A DNA stretch of 31,245 bases, taken from the NCBI GenBank assembly GCA_964520785.1, contig CAZFQG010000059.1, forward strand, positions 1-31,245, in the 5' to 3' direction. How positions within the stretch are numbered: the first letter of the stretch is position 1; each line of letters begins with the position of its first letter. Shown here one piece after another: positions 17,001 to 25,256 of this stretch. The notes beneath the pieces were generated by a model. It did not search any database, was not told where the DNA came from, and saw only the letters and a list, made by a program, of their open reading frames with translations. The translations under genes were made by a program, and so were the position numbers. The DNA comes from CAZFQG01 sp964520785. Lineage in GTDB: Bacteria > Planctomycetota > Planctomycetia > Pirellulales > Thermoguttaceae.

Positions 17001-20000
17001 CCGGAACGCGGTAGCCTTGCCGTGCCGCCAGGCTCAGCGCCCAGAACCCTCGCGCGGTCGCCAGCGGATTGCTCGCCGCCGCGCGGCCGGACCAGCTCCA
17101 ACCGCCGTCGTCGTTCTGCGACGAGACGAACAGCCCGATGCCGGCACGGATCCGCCCGTCGAGCGATTGCACGACGGGGCTTCCGGCGTCGCGCGAGTCG
17201 GCCGCCATCTTCGAAAGGGCCAAGGCCGCCATCAGGTCGCTGGAGGAGGTCTCCAGCCCCGAGGCCATCCGGCCGGCGTCCACCTGGCACAGCGGGGCGG
17301 GCGCCGAGACGATGTCGTAGAGCGTCCGCCGGACCGAGGGCCCGACGAGAATCTCCAGCGACGGCTTCCGGAGCGTCATGTCCTTCGGGGCCTCGACCCA
17401 GGCGGTCGCGTCGGCGGAGGCGGTTCCTCCGGCGGCGGCGAAGACCTCCAGCCCGTAGGGCCGAACCGGGACACTCCGGCGCGTGACGTCGCTTAAGGCA
17501 GTACCCTTCTCGTCCGTGGCGGAAACGGCCATTTCAAACACCGCCTCGGCCCGATCGCCAAGGGATTCCTTCTCTTCATCGAAGGCGACCTCGAACTCCA
17601 CGGTTTGGGGAGAGGGTGTCTTGGGATCGACCGTCTTCGTCAGCGTCACGGTCTTTTCGCCGAGGGCCGCCTTCAGGACGACGTCGACCGCGGTTGCCTG
17701 GATGTCGTCATAATGGACCTCGACCGGAACGCGGACCTTGTCCCCGCGGACCAGCCCGCTCGGCAGGGTCATCTGGCCGAAGAGCCGCTTCTTCGCCTGG
17801 AAGGCCTCTTCCTGCTCTCCGGCGAGGGTGTCCTGGGAGATGCCCTTGGCCACGAGCCGCCAGGCGGTCGAGCGCTGGGGCATGATGAAGCGGACCGTCG
17901 CCTTGCCGTTTTCGTCGGTGACGACCGTCGGGTTCCAGTAGCCCGTCTCGTGGGAATCGGCTTGGGGCAACAGGACGCTGCCGGATTCCTGCAACGCGCG
18001 GATGAGTTCTTCCGTCTCCGGCGCGTCGGGCCGTTCATCCAGGCGGAAATTCTGCATTACGCCGTTGCGATCCAGAGCGACGACGCTGCGTCGGTTCTCC
18101 CCGGCCAGTCCCTTGAGACTGGACTCGCTGGCGCCGAGGTAAAATTCGCCGTCCGCCTGCCGGACCGCGTCGGCCGCGCGGACCTCTCCCCTCGCGAAGC
18201 CGACGGAGAAGCCGAGACTTCCGCCGTCCTCCTTGAAATCCGATTGCCGCGAGCGTGATTCCCCCCGTTCGCCGGAAGCCGGCCTCCCCGCGACGGCCCC
18301 CATGCGTTCACCGGAAAGTTTGTCAGCCAGCTCCACGGCCCGGCCGAGCGCCTTTTGCTTTTCTTCCATTTGTGGCGCAGCCATTGGAGCGGCCGTTTGG
18401 GACATCGGCTCGTTGGCCGCTTGGGGGACCGCGGGACCGCCGGCGGGCATGAACGGTGCGTCCAGGTCCGCCGAATACGCCTCTCCTTCGAGAGGTATTA
18501 CGCGGCTCTCTTCATCCGCCTCCCGAACGGCCAGGCGTTCGCGTTCTTCGAGGACCGTCTCGGCGATTCGCGCCGTGCCGGGGTGATACGCGAAAACGAT
18601 GCTCGATTCGGTTCTCACGGTCGACTCCCGCCGCGGCCCGCGGAAGAACTCCTGGATTGCCGGCAGGGCGGAAGGGAATCGGTCCAGCAGTGATTGTTCC
18701 ACCATGGCCAGGCTCAGTTCGGCGGCCACCGGCTTGCCTTGCGGATCGGTCGCCGTGACCGTCACTTCCAGCTCGTCCCCGGGTCGAATCAACCCGGCGT
18801 TTCCCTCGGCAACCGGCTTCGTTTCGAGTTTTACCACCAACTCACGGCGGACGTCGAAGGGGCTGGAGGCGGTATGGAACCGCTTGGCGTCCTTCTCCTT
18901 GGCGTCGGTCATGACCGCCACGGCGAGGTCGAAGTTCGGGGCGAGTTTCGCATCGATGGGAATTTCCAGGACATTTTCCCCTTGTTTGAGTTCTTCCAAA
19001 CGGTAGTCGAGAATCCGCGCCCCCTGATAAGCGACCAGGGCCAGCGCCGGCGCCTCGCGCCACAGGAGCTTCACCCGGGCCGTCTCGCCCACCTTATAGT
19101 TGTGGCGGTCGGCCAGAATCCGCAGCCGCACGGCGTCCTTTTCGCCGGAGATCGTCACGGTCCGCTCGGCGGAGATGGGGTTGCCGAAGCGATCCGTTCC
19201 CACGGCGCGGAGGACGTATTCGCCTCCTTTTTCAAGCACCAGCGTCTGGGCCGCCTCGCCGGTCTTCTCGTCCGTCGTCAAGTCGTGCGACGCGATCAAG
19301 CGTTCCCCCCGTCTACCTCCGATGTCGGTCCGCTCGAAGACCTTCACGTCCAACTTCCTGCCGAGAGGGTCCCCCTTGGCATCTTTCGTCTTGAGTGTCA
19401 GGTCGAACGACTCGCCGCTGACATACACGTCACGGACCGTCTCCATCGCGATGGAGAACCCCTGCAGCGCGATGATGAACGCCTTCTGATACTCCCGGTT
19501 TCTCAGCGGGAGGACCACGCTCAGATTGGCCGCGACGCCTTCGCTGAACTCGCGGGTTTCCAGTTTGAACGGCACCTCTCCCTTCTCGTTCGTCTTGGCC
19601 GTAGTCCACCGCCCGTCCGCCAGCCGGTAGCGGACCTCCTCTCCGGCAAGCGGGCCGCCGTGATAGTAGGTGGCGAGGATCGTCCCCTCGATCGTCTCCC
19701 CGCGGTGGTATATCCAGCGGGGCGTTTCGATGTCGATCCGCACCGGCTCCGGGACGTATTCAACGACGCGGAACCCCCCCTGGAAAGCCTCTTCCAGCAA
19801 GTCGCGGAGGACCATCCGGTAATTCCCCTGCGGGCTCGTCGGAGGGAGAACGAAATGGGTGGCGAATCCGCCGAACGCGTCCATCACGACCGACTCCTCC
19901 ACGAGAAGTCGATTCCGCGGATCGAAAACCGCCAGTTCGTACTGCTTACCCTCCTCGATCTTCAATGCGTCGTTCTCCGCCGCGCGAACCCAACCGCGGA

Positions 20001-22227
20001 CGTGAACGAGTTGCCCCGCGCGGTACGCGGGCCGGTCGGTGAAGAGATAACCCTTGTCGGTCACCCCTTGCGCCGGGGCGACTCCCTGGAGGCCGACGAC
20101 GTTCGAGGCCGTATGCCCCTCGGCAAAGGCAAAGACGCGGATGTCGCCGGCCGCCTTGAGTTCTTCGAACGAACCCCGGAAGACGCCGTCCTCGCCGGTC
20201 GTCCCTTCGGTGAATATCTTCGAGCCGTCGGACAGAAGGAGCTTCGCCCCCGGCCAAGGCTTGCCGGTGAGCATGTTTTCGACGAAGACGAAAGCCTCGT
20301 CGCGGGAGGTCTTCACGACCAGGTCCATGTCGGCCCGGAGGACGAGCGTCGTCGCCTCGAGCGTCTCTCCGGAAACCGTCACGGCGAGGGCCCCCGGAGC
20401 ATCGTCTTCGGTCAAAGCGACCGGGACGGCGTGCTCCGTCTTGGCGTATTTCGAGTACTCGGGGATTTCGAACGTGAAGGACTTGTCGGGGTCGATCAGG
20501 GCGATATCCAGCCGTTCCACCCCTTGCGCCTGGTGCATCTTGCGGAAGTAGGTTTCCATGTCGATCTTGTACACGCGGATATTGAGCTTCTCGATATTCC
20601 GCGAGACGACCCGCACGGTAGGCGCCTCGTTCGTCCGGAAGACGCGGTCCGTGTGGATCCACAGGCTCTTCTCCGTCAGCCGCGCGATCGCCTGCGCGGC
20701 CGCCGCGGCGTGGGAACCGAAGTCGACCTTCCGGTATTCTTCAATCGCCTCGTCGTACTTACCGAGTTCCTCTTCCAGGACACGCCCCATCATGAACTGC
20801 GATTTCGAGGCTTCGTCCGTTTGCGGATACTTCGAAGTCACCCGCCGCCACGCCTCGATTGCTTCTTCGAAGGTTTTCTTCTTATAGGCGATGTGGCCGA
20901 AACGGAAGAGTATTTCGGGGTTGCGCCCGTCGAGCGGATACTTCGCCAGAAACGCCTCCCAACCGGCCTTCGCCTCGTCGTATTTTTCCTCCGTGTACGC
21001 GGCGTCCGCCTTGAGGAATTCCGTCTCGATGATCTGACGCTGCACCTCGGCCCACGCATGATGCGACGGGTGGGCGGAGAGATACGTGTTGAACGTCTCG
21101 ATCGCGTCGTCGAACTTCCCCTGCCGTAGGTAACACTGTCCCAGCAAGACCCGCGCATCGGGGATTTCCTTGCGGTCCTTGTACGCTTCGTCGTCGAGGA
21201 ACCGCTCCAGAACGTCGACGGCGTCTTGGTTCCGGTTGAAGTGGAGATAGGCGCCCGCGATGTCGAGAGTCGCCGCCGCGGCCGATTCATGCGCGGGGAA
21301 CCGCTTCAGGTAGCTTTCCAGCGCCCCCACGCCGAGATTCAAGTCGGCCACGTTCGCCGGGATGGGAATCGACCAGGTCTTCGCCAGTTGATAGGCGGCC
21401 TCGGCGACCCTCGGCGATAGCTCCTTTCCCTCCTCCGCCGTGCCGTACTTCGCCAGCAGGTCCTGCCACGCCTTCCGGGCTTCGACCCGCTGACCCGCGG
21501 CGAGGGAAGCCTCTCCTAACCGGAAGAGGGCCTCGACGTGAAGGGGGTTCTCCGCGCGTTTTTCGGTGAACTCCGTGTATTGTTTGATCGCCTCCGGCCA
21601 ATTCTGCAGCTCTTGAAGACACCGCGCGACGCGGAATTCGGTTCGAATCCGCTTCTCTCCCTCCGGTACTATTTCAAGCGACTTCCGGTAGAACTCCAGG
21701 GCTTTCGCGAAATCCGGCTGTTTGTCTTTTTCCTCCGGCTGGAACTGTTTGTCGGCGAACTCGAGATAAACGTCGGCCAGTTCCTCTCTCCGCGCGTCGG
21801 AGAGGAGGTACTCCGCCTGGGCCCTGTAAATCACCTCGGCCTGCTCGAATTGGCCCTTCCTGGCAAAGGCCAGCGCCTTGGCGAATTCCACCTTCCGCAG
21901 CCAGGGACTTTGGGGATAGTCTTTCGCGATTTGGTCGAACTCCGCGATTGCCTGATCGTGGTTTCCGGCCAAGTAGTTCGCGCGGCCTTTGAGATAAGAA
22001 AGATAATCGGAAGATTCCGTTTTCTTGCCGATTGCCTCGTCCAACAAGCGGATCGCCAGGGAGTAGTCCCGGTCTTGCATCGCCGCGCGGATGTCCGCTT
22101 TCGGCATCGGCGCCTCGGTCGCAACACCTTGAGAGACAGAGAGTAACGTCGCACAGGCGAGCGAGATACCCAACGAAAAACGCATCAGCTTAATACGGCG
22201 AAAACCGGCGAGAGGCGGAGCAAACAT
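14023..22227 (-). CDS. Giant exported TPR/alpha-2-macroglobulin-family protein
   Basis: This protein has about 2,734 residues. Order: signal peptide (about 1-36); TPR repeats (42-512); macroglobulin-like domains with a YRAGQLVHVRGWVR segment (525-1130); a low-complexity, probably bait/linker stretch (1250-1360); the A2M core with PQRSTAWRLVAKGIS (about 1450); an alpha-toroid with QNDDGGWSW (about 1704); a late beta domain with EYLVLTEPIPAG (2045); a second TPR block (2142-2467); a second MG-like module (2477-2662); and a Gly/Gln-rich tail. Where thioester family members have C-x-E-Q, this one reads CQVD (Cys1647), so no thioester can form. The ATG at 22227 follows GGAAAGGG; an ATG at 22185 would also give a signal peptide. 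It probably acts in the periplasm or envelope as a protease-trapping or protein-binding scaffold. Confidence 0.9.
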   Translation of the reverse strand: MFAPPLAGFRRIKLMRFSLGISLACATLLSVSQGVATEAPMPKADIRAAMQDRDYSLAIRLLDEAIGKKTESSDYLSYLKGRANYLAGNHDQAIAEFDQIAKDYPQSPWLRKVEFAKALAFARKGQFEQAEVIYRAQAEYLLSDARREELADVYLEFADKQFQPEEKDKQPDFAKALEFYRKSLEIVPEGEKRIRTEFRVARCLQELQNWPEAIKQYTEFTEKRAENPLHVEALFRLGEASLAAGQRVEARKAWQDLLAKYGTAEEGKELSPRVAEAAYQLAKTWSIPIPANVADLNLGVGALESYLKRFPAHESAAAATLDIAGAYLHFNRNQDAVDVLERFLDDEAYKDRKEIPDARVLLGQCYLRQGKFDDAIETFNTYLSAHPSHHAWAEVQRQIIETEFLKADAAYTEEKYDEAKAGWEAFLAKYPLDGRNPEILFRFGHIAYKKKTFEEAIEAWRRVTSKYPQTDEASKSQFMMGRVLEEELGKYDEAIEEYRKVDFGSHAAAAAQAIARLTEKSLWIHTDRVFRTNEAPTVRVVSRNIEKLNIRVYKIDMETYFRKMHQAQGVERLDIALIDPDKSFTFEIPEYSKYAKTEHAVPVALTEDDAPGALAVTVSGETLEATTLVLRADMDLVVKTSRDEAFVFVENMLTGKPWPGAKLLLSDGSKIFTEGTTGEDGVFRGSFEELKAAGDIRVFAFAEGHTASNVVGLQGVAPAQGVTDKGYLFTDRPAYRAGQLVHVRGWVRAAENDALKIEEGKQYELAVFDPRNRLLVEESVVMDAFGGFATHFVLPPTSPQGNYRMVLRDLLEEAFQGGFRVVEYVPEPVRIDIETPRWIYHRGETIEGTILATYYHGGPLAGEEVRYRLADGRWTTAKTNEKGEVPFKLETREFSEGVAANLSVVLPLRNREYQKAFIIALQGFSIAMETVRDVYVSGESFDLTLKTKDAKGDPLGRKLDVKVFERTDIGGRRGERLIASHDLTTDEKTGEAAQTLVLEKGGEYVLRAVGTDRFGNPISAERTVTISGEKDAVRLRILADRHNYKVGETARVKLLWREAPALALVAYQGARILDYRLEELKQGENVLEIPIDAKLAPNFDLAVAVMTDAKEKDAKRFHTASSPFDVRRELVVKLETKPVAEGNAGLIRPGDELEVTVTATDPQGKPVAAELSLAMVEQSLLDRFPSALPAIQEFFRGPRRESTVRTESSIVFAYHPGTARIAETVLEERERLAVREADEESRVIPLEGEAYSADLDAPFMPAGGPAVPQAANEPMSQTAAPMAAPQMEEKQKALGRAVELADKLSGERMGAVAGRPASGERGESRSRQSDFKEDGGSLGFSVGFARGEVRAADAVRQADGEFYLGASESSLKGLAGENRRSVVALDRNGVMQNFRLDERPDAPETEELIRALQESGSVLLPQADSHETGYWNPTVVTDENGKATVRFIMPQRSTAWRLVAKGISQDTLAGEQEEAFQAKKRLFGQMTLPSGLVRGDKVRVPVEVHYDDIQATAVDVVLKAALGEKTVTLTKTVDPKTPSPQTVEFEVAFDEEKESLGDRAEAVFEMAVSATDEKGTALSDVTRRSVPVRPYGLEVFAAAGGTASADATAWVEAPKDMTLRKPSLEILVGPSVRRTLYDIVSAPAPLCQVDAGRMASGLETSSSDLMAALALSKMAADSRDAGSPVVQSLDGRIRAGIGLFVSSQNDDGGWSWSGRAAASNPLATARGFWALSLAARQGYRVPDDALAKAAAYLTGAIAQTANEDYESKAVLLHALTAGGQPDFALANRIHRDRASLSRAALVHLALVFAEMDRKETAKELLDSLGKADAKPRRGCLPWNASDVEIDALCALAAMEADPGEPRIPSLMTDLLAKRTGHRWTPDKATGPAAMALCEWFGKKQFAAEKYTLAIAVNDKPVTTLEVDADTLSRSIAVPPECLVEGKQRVTFTLTGRGEYTYQCILGGFVPAEELKSADVPWDFRKWVEPAPLEVDGKEIRRGFDVLSGSYSTFRNPLTQLPVGKSAEVELSLWRHGIRSETPRESIEYLVLTEPIPAGTAVVEGSVHGGFERYEITPEAIVFYIGNNASIGPIRYRLRGVLPGEYRIEPPVLRDAHRPERMRTGPVTKLAVLPAGAESADEYRLTPRELFELGKHYFEKKEHAEAVKHLAELAEKWQLQAEIYQQTITMLLDCHLELGPPEEIVRCFEIVKEKWPSTEIPFEKIVKVGAAYHDMGEFERSYLVFRATVEASFGSESGVAGFLEEQGEFLRSVDVMNRLLATYPPEPYLAEAVCSLAQRVYTKAETAADDPKLKEAKVTRVDLVRRAWQMLQRFLTAYPDDPAADQAAFSAAGALLELKAYDEARQACERYATRYPKSELLDGYWYMIGYCHFASGEHEKAIAMCRKVDETKRVDKNTGREVDCPNKWQAVYILGQVYHSLGRPEDAIREYRRVEDRFVDAKEAIEYFLRKAIALPEVTAIKPGEKPVVALDFRNIAECDVKIYRIDLMKYSLLNRNLGGVAQINLSGIRPFHQESVKLGDGKDYRDRTHELPLPLEKEGAYLIVCRGDDLHAGGLALLSPLSLEVREEAATGRVRATVKDAAKDAFLRDVHVKIIGTGNEKFFSGETDLRGVFTAEGVRGKSTVIAFEDPGRYAFFRGETELLQATPVVPEAPNAAAAKTPGGMGAMGGYGGGAQQEAQLLENVFQQNRAIQMQQGQNIQRYYQNNKRSIEVNKALKK

Positions 22228-22380
22228 GAGACGTACCCTTTCCAGAAGATGGTGTACCACAAAACAACGACTGATCCGCAGGCTCCCCCCAGGTAGTAGA
22301 GTGTGGCCCACGGACCGAAGCGTGTCAATCGTTGGACGCGGCGAGAGCGAAGAAAGTTCCCGGCGGAACCGACGTTTAGC

Positions 22381-22400
22381 GGCCTGCTCAAGAACAGGCC
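22381..22400 (-). terminator. Hairpin directly after the L7/L12-like gene
   Basis: GGCCTG and CAGGCC form a stem (8 bp including a G-U pair) right behind the stop codon on the minus strand, between this gene and the A2M-like gene. No U tract follows, so it may only protect or attenuate the transcript. Confidence 0.33.
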
Positions 22401-22401
22401 T

Positions 22402-22866
22402 TTAGGGTTCGGACACGCTCGGACACGGGTCGACGTGTGTGCTGCCCATCGGCGAGGCCGGTTCCGTCGCGCTTGCGGCGCCGGCGATGATCAACAGGGC
22501 GAATAGAAGAACGACCCCCAGGCAACCGCCGCCGGAAGGGGCTTCCAGGCCGTGCTTCGCGGCCATCGCTTCAACCAGGCTCTTCGCCTCCTTCAGTCCC
22601 AGTCCCGACCGTTCGCGGCAAAGTTTGACCGCTTCGATCTTCTTGCCCTGCCGCAATAGGGCGATCAGTTGATCCTCAACCTCTTCGGCTTTTTCAAGCG
22701 AGGAGACGCCGATCTCCTCCCCCCGCTCCAGCGCTTCGACCGCTGCTTTCGCCTCGGCCAGCCCCGCCCCCGTCTGCTCGCGGTACAGCTTGATCGCCTC
22801 GATCTTCCGACCGGCGGCCAGAAGGGCTTCCAATTCCGCCTCGAAACGACTGTCGTCGGCATTCAT
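22402..22866 (-). CDS. Membrane protein with two L7/L12-C-terminal-like repeats
   Basis: This 154-residue protein holds two similar helical units, KIEAIKLYREQTGAGLAEAKAAVEAL (about 21-46) and KIEAVKLCRERSGLGLKEAKSLVEAM (about 76-101). Both match the helix-turn-helix part of the ribosomal protein L7/L12 C-terminal domain (KIxxIKxxRxxTGLGLKEAKxxVE). A hydrophobic helix follows (115-133, CLGVVLLFALLIIAGAA), then a short polar tail. Ribosomal L7/L12 itself has one such domain and no membrane helix, so this is a relative, not rplL. GGGAGAC precedes the ATG at 22866; the longer open frame upstream is discarded. The gene lies 174 nt upstream of the A2M giant on the same strand. Function is unknown; the fold usually binds partner proteins. 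Confidence 0.8.
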   Translation of the reverse strand: MNADDSRFEAELEALLAAGRKIEAIKLYREQTGAGLAEAKAAVEALERGEEIGVSSLEKAEEVEDQLIALLRQGKKIEAVKLCRERSGLGLKEAKSLVEAMAAKHGLEAPSGGGCLGVVLLFALLIIAGAASATEPASPMGSTHVDPCPSVSEP

Positions 22867-22979
22867 GTTCGTCTCCCGCAAAACTCGAATGACGCGAAGA
22901 TTCCACGAAAGAATTGTAGGCCCTTCTCCCGGCGACCGCAAGCAGGGGGGGTAAGGCGGGATTTCACCGCCGCACTTCA

Positions 22980-23957
22980 TCAAGAACGCTGTCGGAACCC
23001 TCTATTGAGGCCCAGCATCGCACCGGCAATCAACAGGAGCCCTGCGCCTGCCGGCTCCGGCACGCTGGCGGGGCCGCCTCCTTGCGAGCCCTGCCCCCAG
23101 TTCGCGCGGACGAGGTCCAGATCGGCGCTGTTGACGGCGCCGTCCGCGTTGAGGTCGCCCGGAACCGCGCCCGGCTCACCCGTTTGTCCCCAGTTCGCCC
23201 GGACGATGTCCAAATCGGCGCTGGAGACGAATCCGTCGCCGTTGGCGTCACCGGGGAGGGCTGTCGGAACGAGAGTGTCCAGATGGTCCTCCACCCACGA
23301 AACGGCCAGGTCCAAAGTCAGAGGGGCGAAGGGCGTTTCATGGAGGATGAAAAGCGGTTCGGAGGTCTCCATCCCCGGCATCGAAAGCACGAACGACCAG
23401 AGGTAGATGCCCTCGGCGGGCGACCCGTCTTGCGAACCGAGGCTGAAGAGCAGATGCTCGTGCAGGCCCCCGGCGGCGGAGGTCACGGCGAAATCGAACC
23501 CGGCCGCGCCGCTTCCGGAGCCGTCCAGAACGGCTGAAAGTCCGGACGAGTGCTGCTCGACGGTGAGCGTTGTTCCTGCGGCGACCGGGGAAAACGCGAC
23601 GTCTCCGTTCCCGTCCCAGAAACCGAGATTCGTCTTCCCCTCGGGCAGCGTGAAGGCGAAGGCGTCAAAACCCAGCGGCGTCTGGGCGGGCAGAATCGTG
23701 TAGCCCTCCGGCATGGCATCGGCGGTCTCCTGGGCGTTGAAGCCCGGCGAGTGCGAAGTGAGCGTCTGCTCGAACCCGCCCTCGAAGACCCGCTCCGGAA
23801 CGTGCAGATGGCCTCCCTGATAATCGCCGTGGCCGGTAACCAGGCGGCCGTCCAGGGTGCGGCAGACGGTAATCCCCAAATGGGCGTCCGCGGCAGCAGC
23901 CAGGGACAGGGCAAACGAAACGGCAAGAAACGCGGTGACACGATTTTTCTTGAACAT
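22980..23957 (-). CDS. Exported PEP-CTERM protein with two dockerin-type repeats
   Basis: This 325-residue protein has a signal peptide (MFKKNRVTAFLAVSFALSLAAAADA). A beta-rich domain of about 200 residues follows, with a His-rich start (HLGITVCRTLDGRLVTGHGDYQGGHLHVP). Next come two dockerin-type calcium repeats, GDANGDGFVSSADLDIVRANWGQ and GDLNADGAVNSADLDLVRANWGQ, and a C-terminal PEP-CTERM tag (VPEPAGAGLLLIAGA... and basic end). PEP-CTERM signals are processed by exosortases and often anchor proteins in the envelope. The gene starts 23 nt after the DUF1559 gene and is surely cotranscribed with it. The central domain is unassigned. Confidence 0.88.
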   Translation of the reverse strand: MFKKNRVTAFLAVSFALSLAAAADAHLGITVCRTLDGRLVTGHGDYQGGHLHVPERVFEGGFEQTLTSHSPGFNAQETADAMPEGYTILPAQTPLGFDAFAFTLPEGKTNLGFWDGNGDVAFSPVAAGTTLTVEQHSSGLSAVLDGSGSGAAGFDFAVTSAAGGLHEHLLFSLGSQDGSPAEGIYLWSFVLSMPGMETSEPLFILHETPFAPLTLDLAVSWVEDHLDTLVPTALPGDANGDGFVSSADLDIVRANWGQTGEPGAVPGDLNADGAVNSADLDLVRANWGQGSQGGGPASVPEPAGAGLLLIAGAMLGLNRGFRQRS

Positions 23958-23980
23958 GGAAGTCTATCCTTTGACTGTTG

Positions 23981-24679
23981 TTAATGTTGAGGCTCTACGA
24001 AATTCCTCGGCGTCTCCGGCGTCGGTTCGACCGTCCACTTCGCGATGGTCTCGGCGGCGATCGGCTCGACGTGTCCGTCGGCGTAGAGGTAATTGGCGAC
24101 GCCCCCCGGGTGCCGGTCGACGGCCACTTCCGCGGCGAGCGCCTGATAAACGGCTCCCTGCGTCGCGTTGCGGCGGAGGTTATACATGGAGAACCAGTCG
24201 TGCGCGTGAACGTGTTCGATATGGACGTTTTCCGTCCCCTCGAACATCATCAGCGTCTTGCTCGTCGCCCCGAGCCGGTAGAGGTTCGTACCCGAACCCT
24301 CCCAGCCGGGACCGCTCAAGGCAAGGTAACTGTTCATCACGAAGCTGGTCCGCTTCTCCCGGCGACGCTTCTCGAGGATCGGGTCGTCCGGGCACAGGCG
24401 GATTTCGTCGACGTTTTCCGTATAGGGGGCCAGTTGGTAAATCCACGCCTGCTCCACCTCCACTCCGTGTCCGGCGACGTCCGGCAGCGCCCCGTCACGC
24501 GCGCCGGCGAAGCCGTGGATGGCCAATCCGACTTGGCGCATGCTACTGGCGCAGTGGAGTTTGCGCGCCGCGGCGCGGGCCATCTGGACGGCGGGAAGCA
24601 GAAGCGCGATGAGAATGCCGATGATCGCGATGACCACCAGCAATTCCACCAACGTAAAACCGCTTCGGGTTCTGGGCAT
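23981..24679 (-). CDS. DUF1559 prepilin-type protein
   Basis: This 232-residue protein has a type IV prepilin-like leader: MPRTRSGFTLVELLVVIAII, with cleavage before the Phe of GFTLVE and the conserved Glu5. A long hydrophobic helix and the DUF1559 body follow, with the typical end block ANYLYADGHVEPI near residue 200. DUF1559 proteins occur in tens of copies in planctomycetes and are taken to be pseudopilin-like surface or secretion components. At 232 residues it is somewhat short for the family. A GGGAT sequence lies a few bases before the ATG. It is the first gene of the pair with the dockerin/PEP-CTERM protein, which may be handled by the same export apparatus. Confidence 0.93.
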   Translation of the reverse strand: MPRTRSGFTLVELLVVIAIIGILIALLLPAVQMARAAARKLHCASSMRQVGLAIHGFAGARDGALPDVAGHGVEVEQAWIYQLAPYTENVDEIRLCPDDPILEKRRREKRTSFVMNSYLALSGPGWEGSGTNLYRLGATSKTLMMFEGTENVHIEHVHAHDWFSMYNLRRNATQGAVYQALAAEVAVDRHPGGVANYLYADGHVEPIAAETIAKWTVEPTPETPRNFVEPQH

Positions 24680-24800
24680 TGCTTCATCCCGTGAATTGGT
24701 GTTGCGGCGGTTCGCGCACAGGCATCCACGACCGGTTTAGCGGTAAACGAGGAACCATGGGCGCTTACGAAAGGCCGCGTCGATTGGGAAAAGAAGAAAG

Positions 24801-25256
24801 CTACCCAAGAAGGGGCGGGGCGCGGTGCCGCCAGGTAAAACGGATGACGCGGATGAATGGGAAAAAGGCCGGTACGATGCGCTCCGGCGGAAGTATGACT
24901 CCCCGGGGTGCCGGCGATTTTTCGGCCGAGAACGGTTTGTTCGCCAGGAACGAGCAGATCGGACAGACGCCCCCGTCGGAGGAACCGCCGGAGACGAAGA
25001 CCAGCGCGCTAAACTCGGTCTCCAACACCGCCCTCTCGAACGGTTCGGCTTCAACCGAATCCTCCGCCGGAATCTCACGGCCGCACCGATGGCCGCCGCA
25101 ACCGCCGCAACCGAGCGGTGCTTGCGCCAAGGACGCCCCAACATTCCCGGACGACCGACTCGCCGCACCATGCGTATGGAACGCGGACGCGGACGTGATT
25201 ACGAGTACGTAATACGCCGAAAAAGACCAGGCGAAGATTCTCTTCAACGCCGACAT
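24801..25256 (-). CDS. Cys/His-rich exported or membrane protein (FHTH...CPIC pattern)
   Basis: This 151-residue protein starts MSALKRIFAWSFSAYYVLVI with a hydrophobic N-terminal segment. FHTHGAAS, a Cys/Gly-rich stretch (LGCGGCGGHRCG) and CPICSFLANKPFS follow. A His-x-His shortly after a signal-like helix plus a later CPxC recalls DUF2946-like proteins, which I use only as a comparison. The start is uncertain: GCCGACATGGGG occurs twice in tandem around 25247-25270, giving two in-frame ATGs (25256 and 25268), neither with a Shine-Dalgarno site. The Cys/His set suggests metal or heme contact, but nothing proves it. It stands alone, divergent from the Tat isomerase-like gene. Confidence 0.58.
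   Translation of the reverse strand: MSALKRIFAWSFSAYYVLVITSASAFHTHGAASRSSGNVGASLAQAPLGCGGCGGHRCGREIPAEDSVEAEPFERAVLETEFSALVFVSGGSSDGGVCPICSFLANKPFSAEKSPAPRGVILPPERIVPAFFPFIRVIRFTWRHRAPPLLG

Noticed and set aside
18694..21129. Plus-strand open frame of 811 codons inside the A2M gene
   Set aside because: It lies fully antisense to clear TPR/macroglobulin coding sequence, has no domain, and is His/Arg/Asp-rich as expected for a GC-rich shadow frame.
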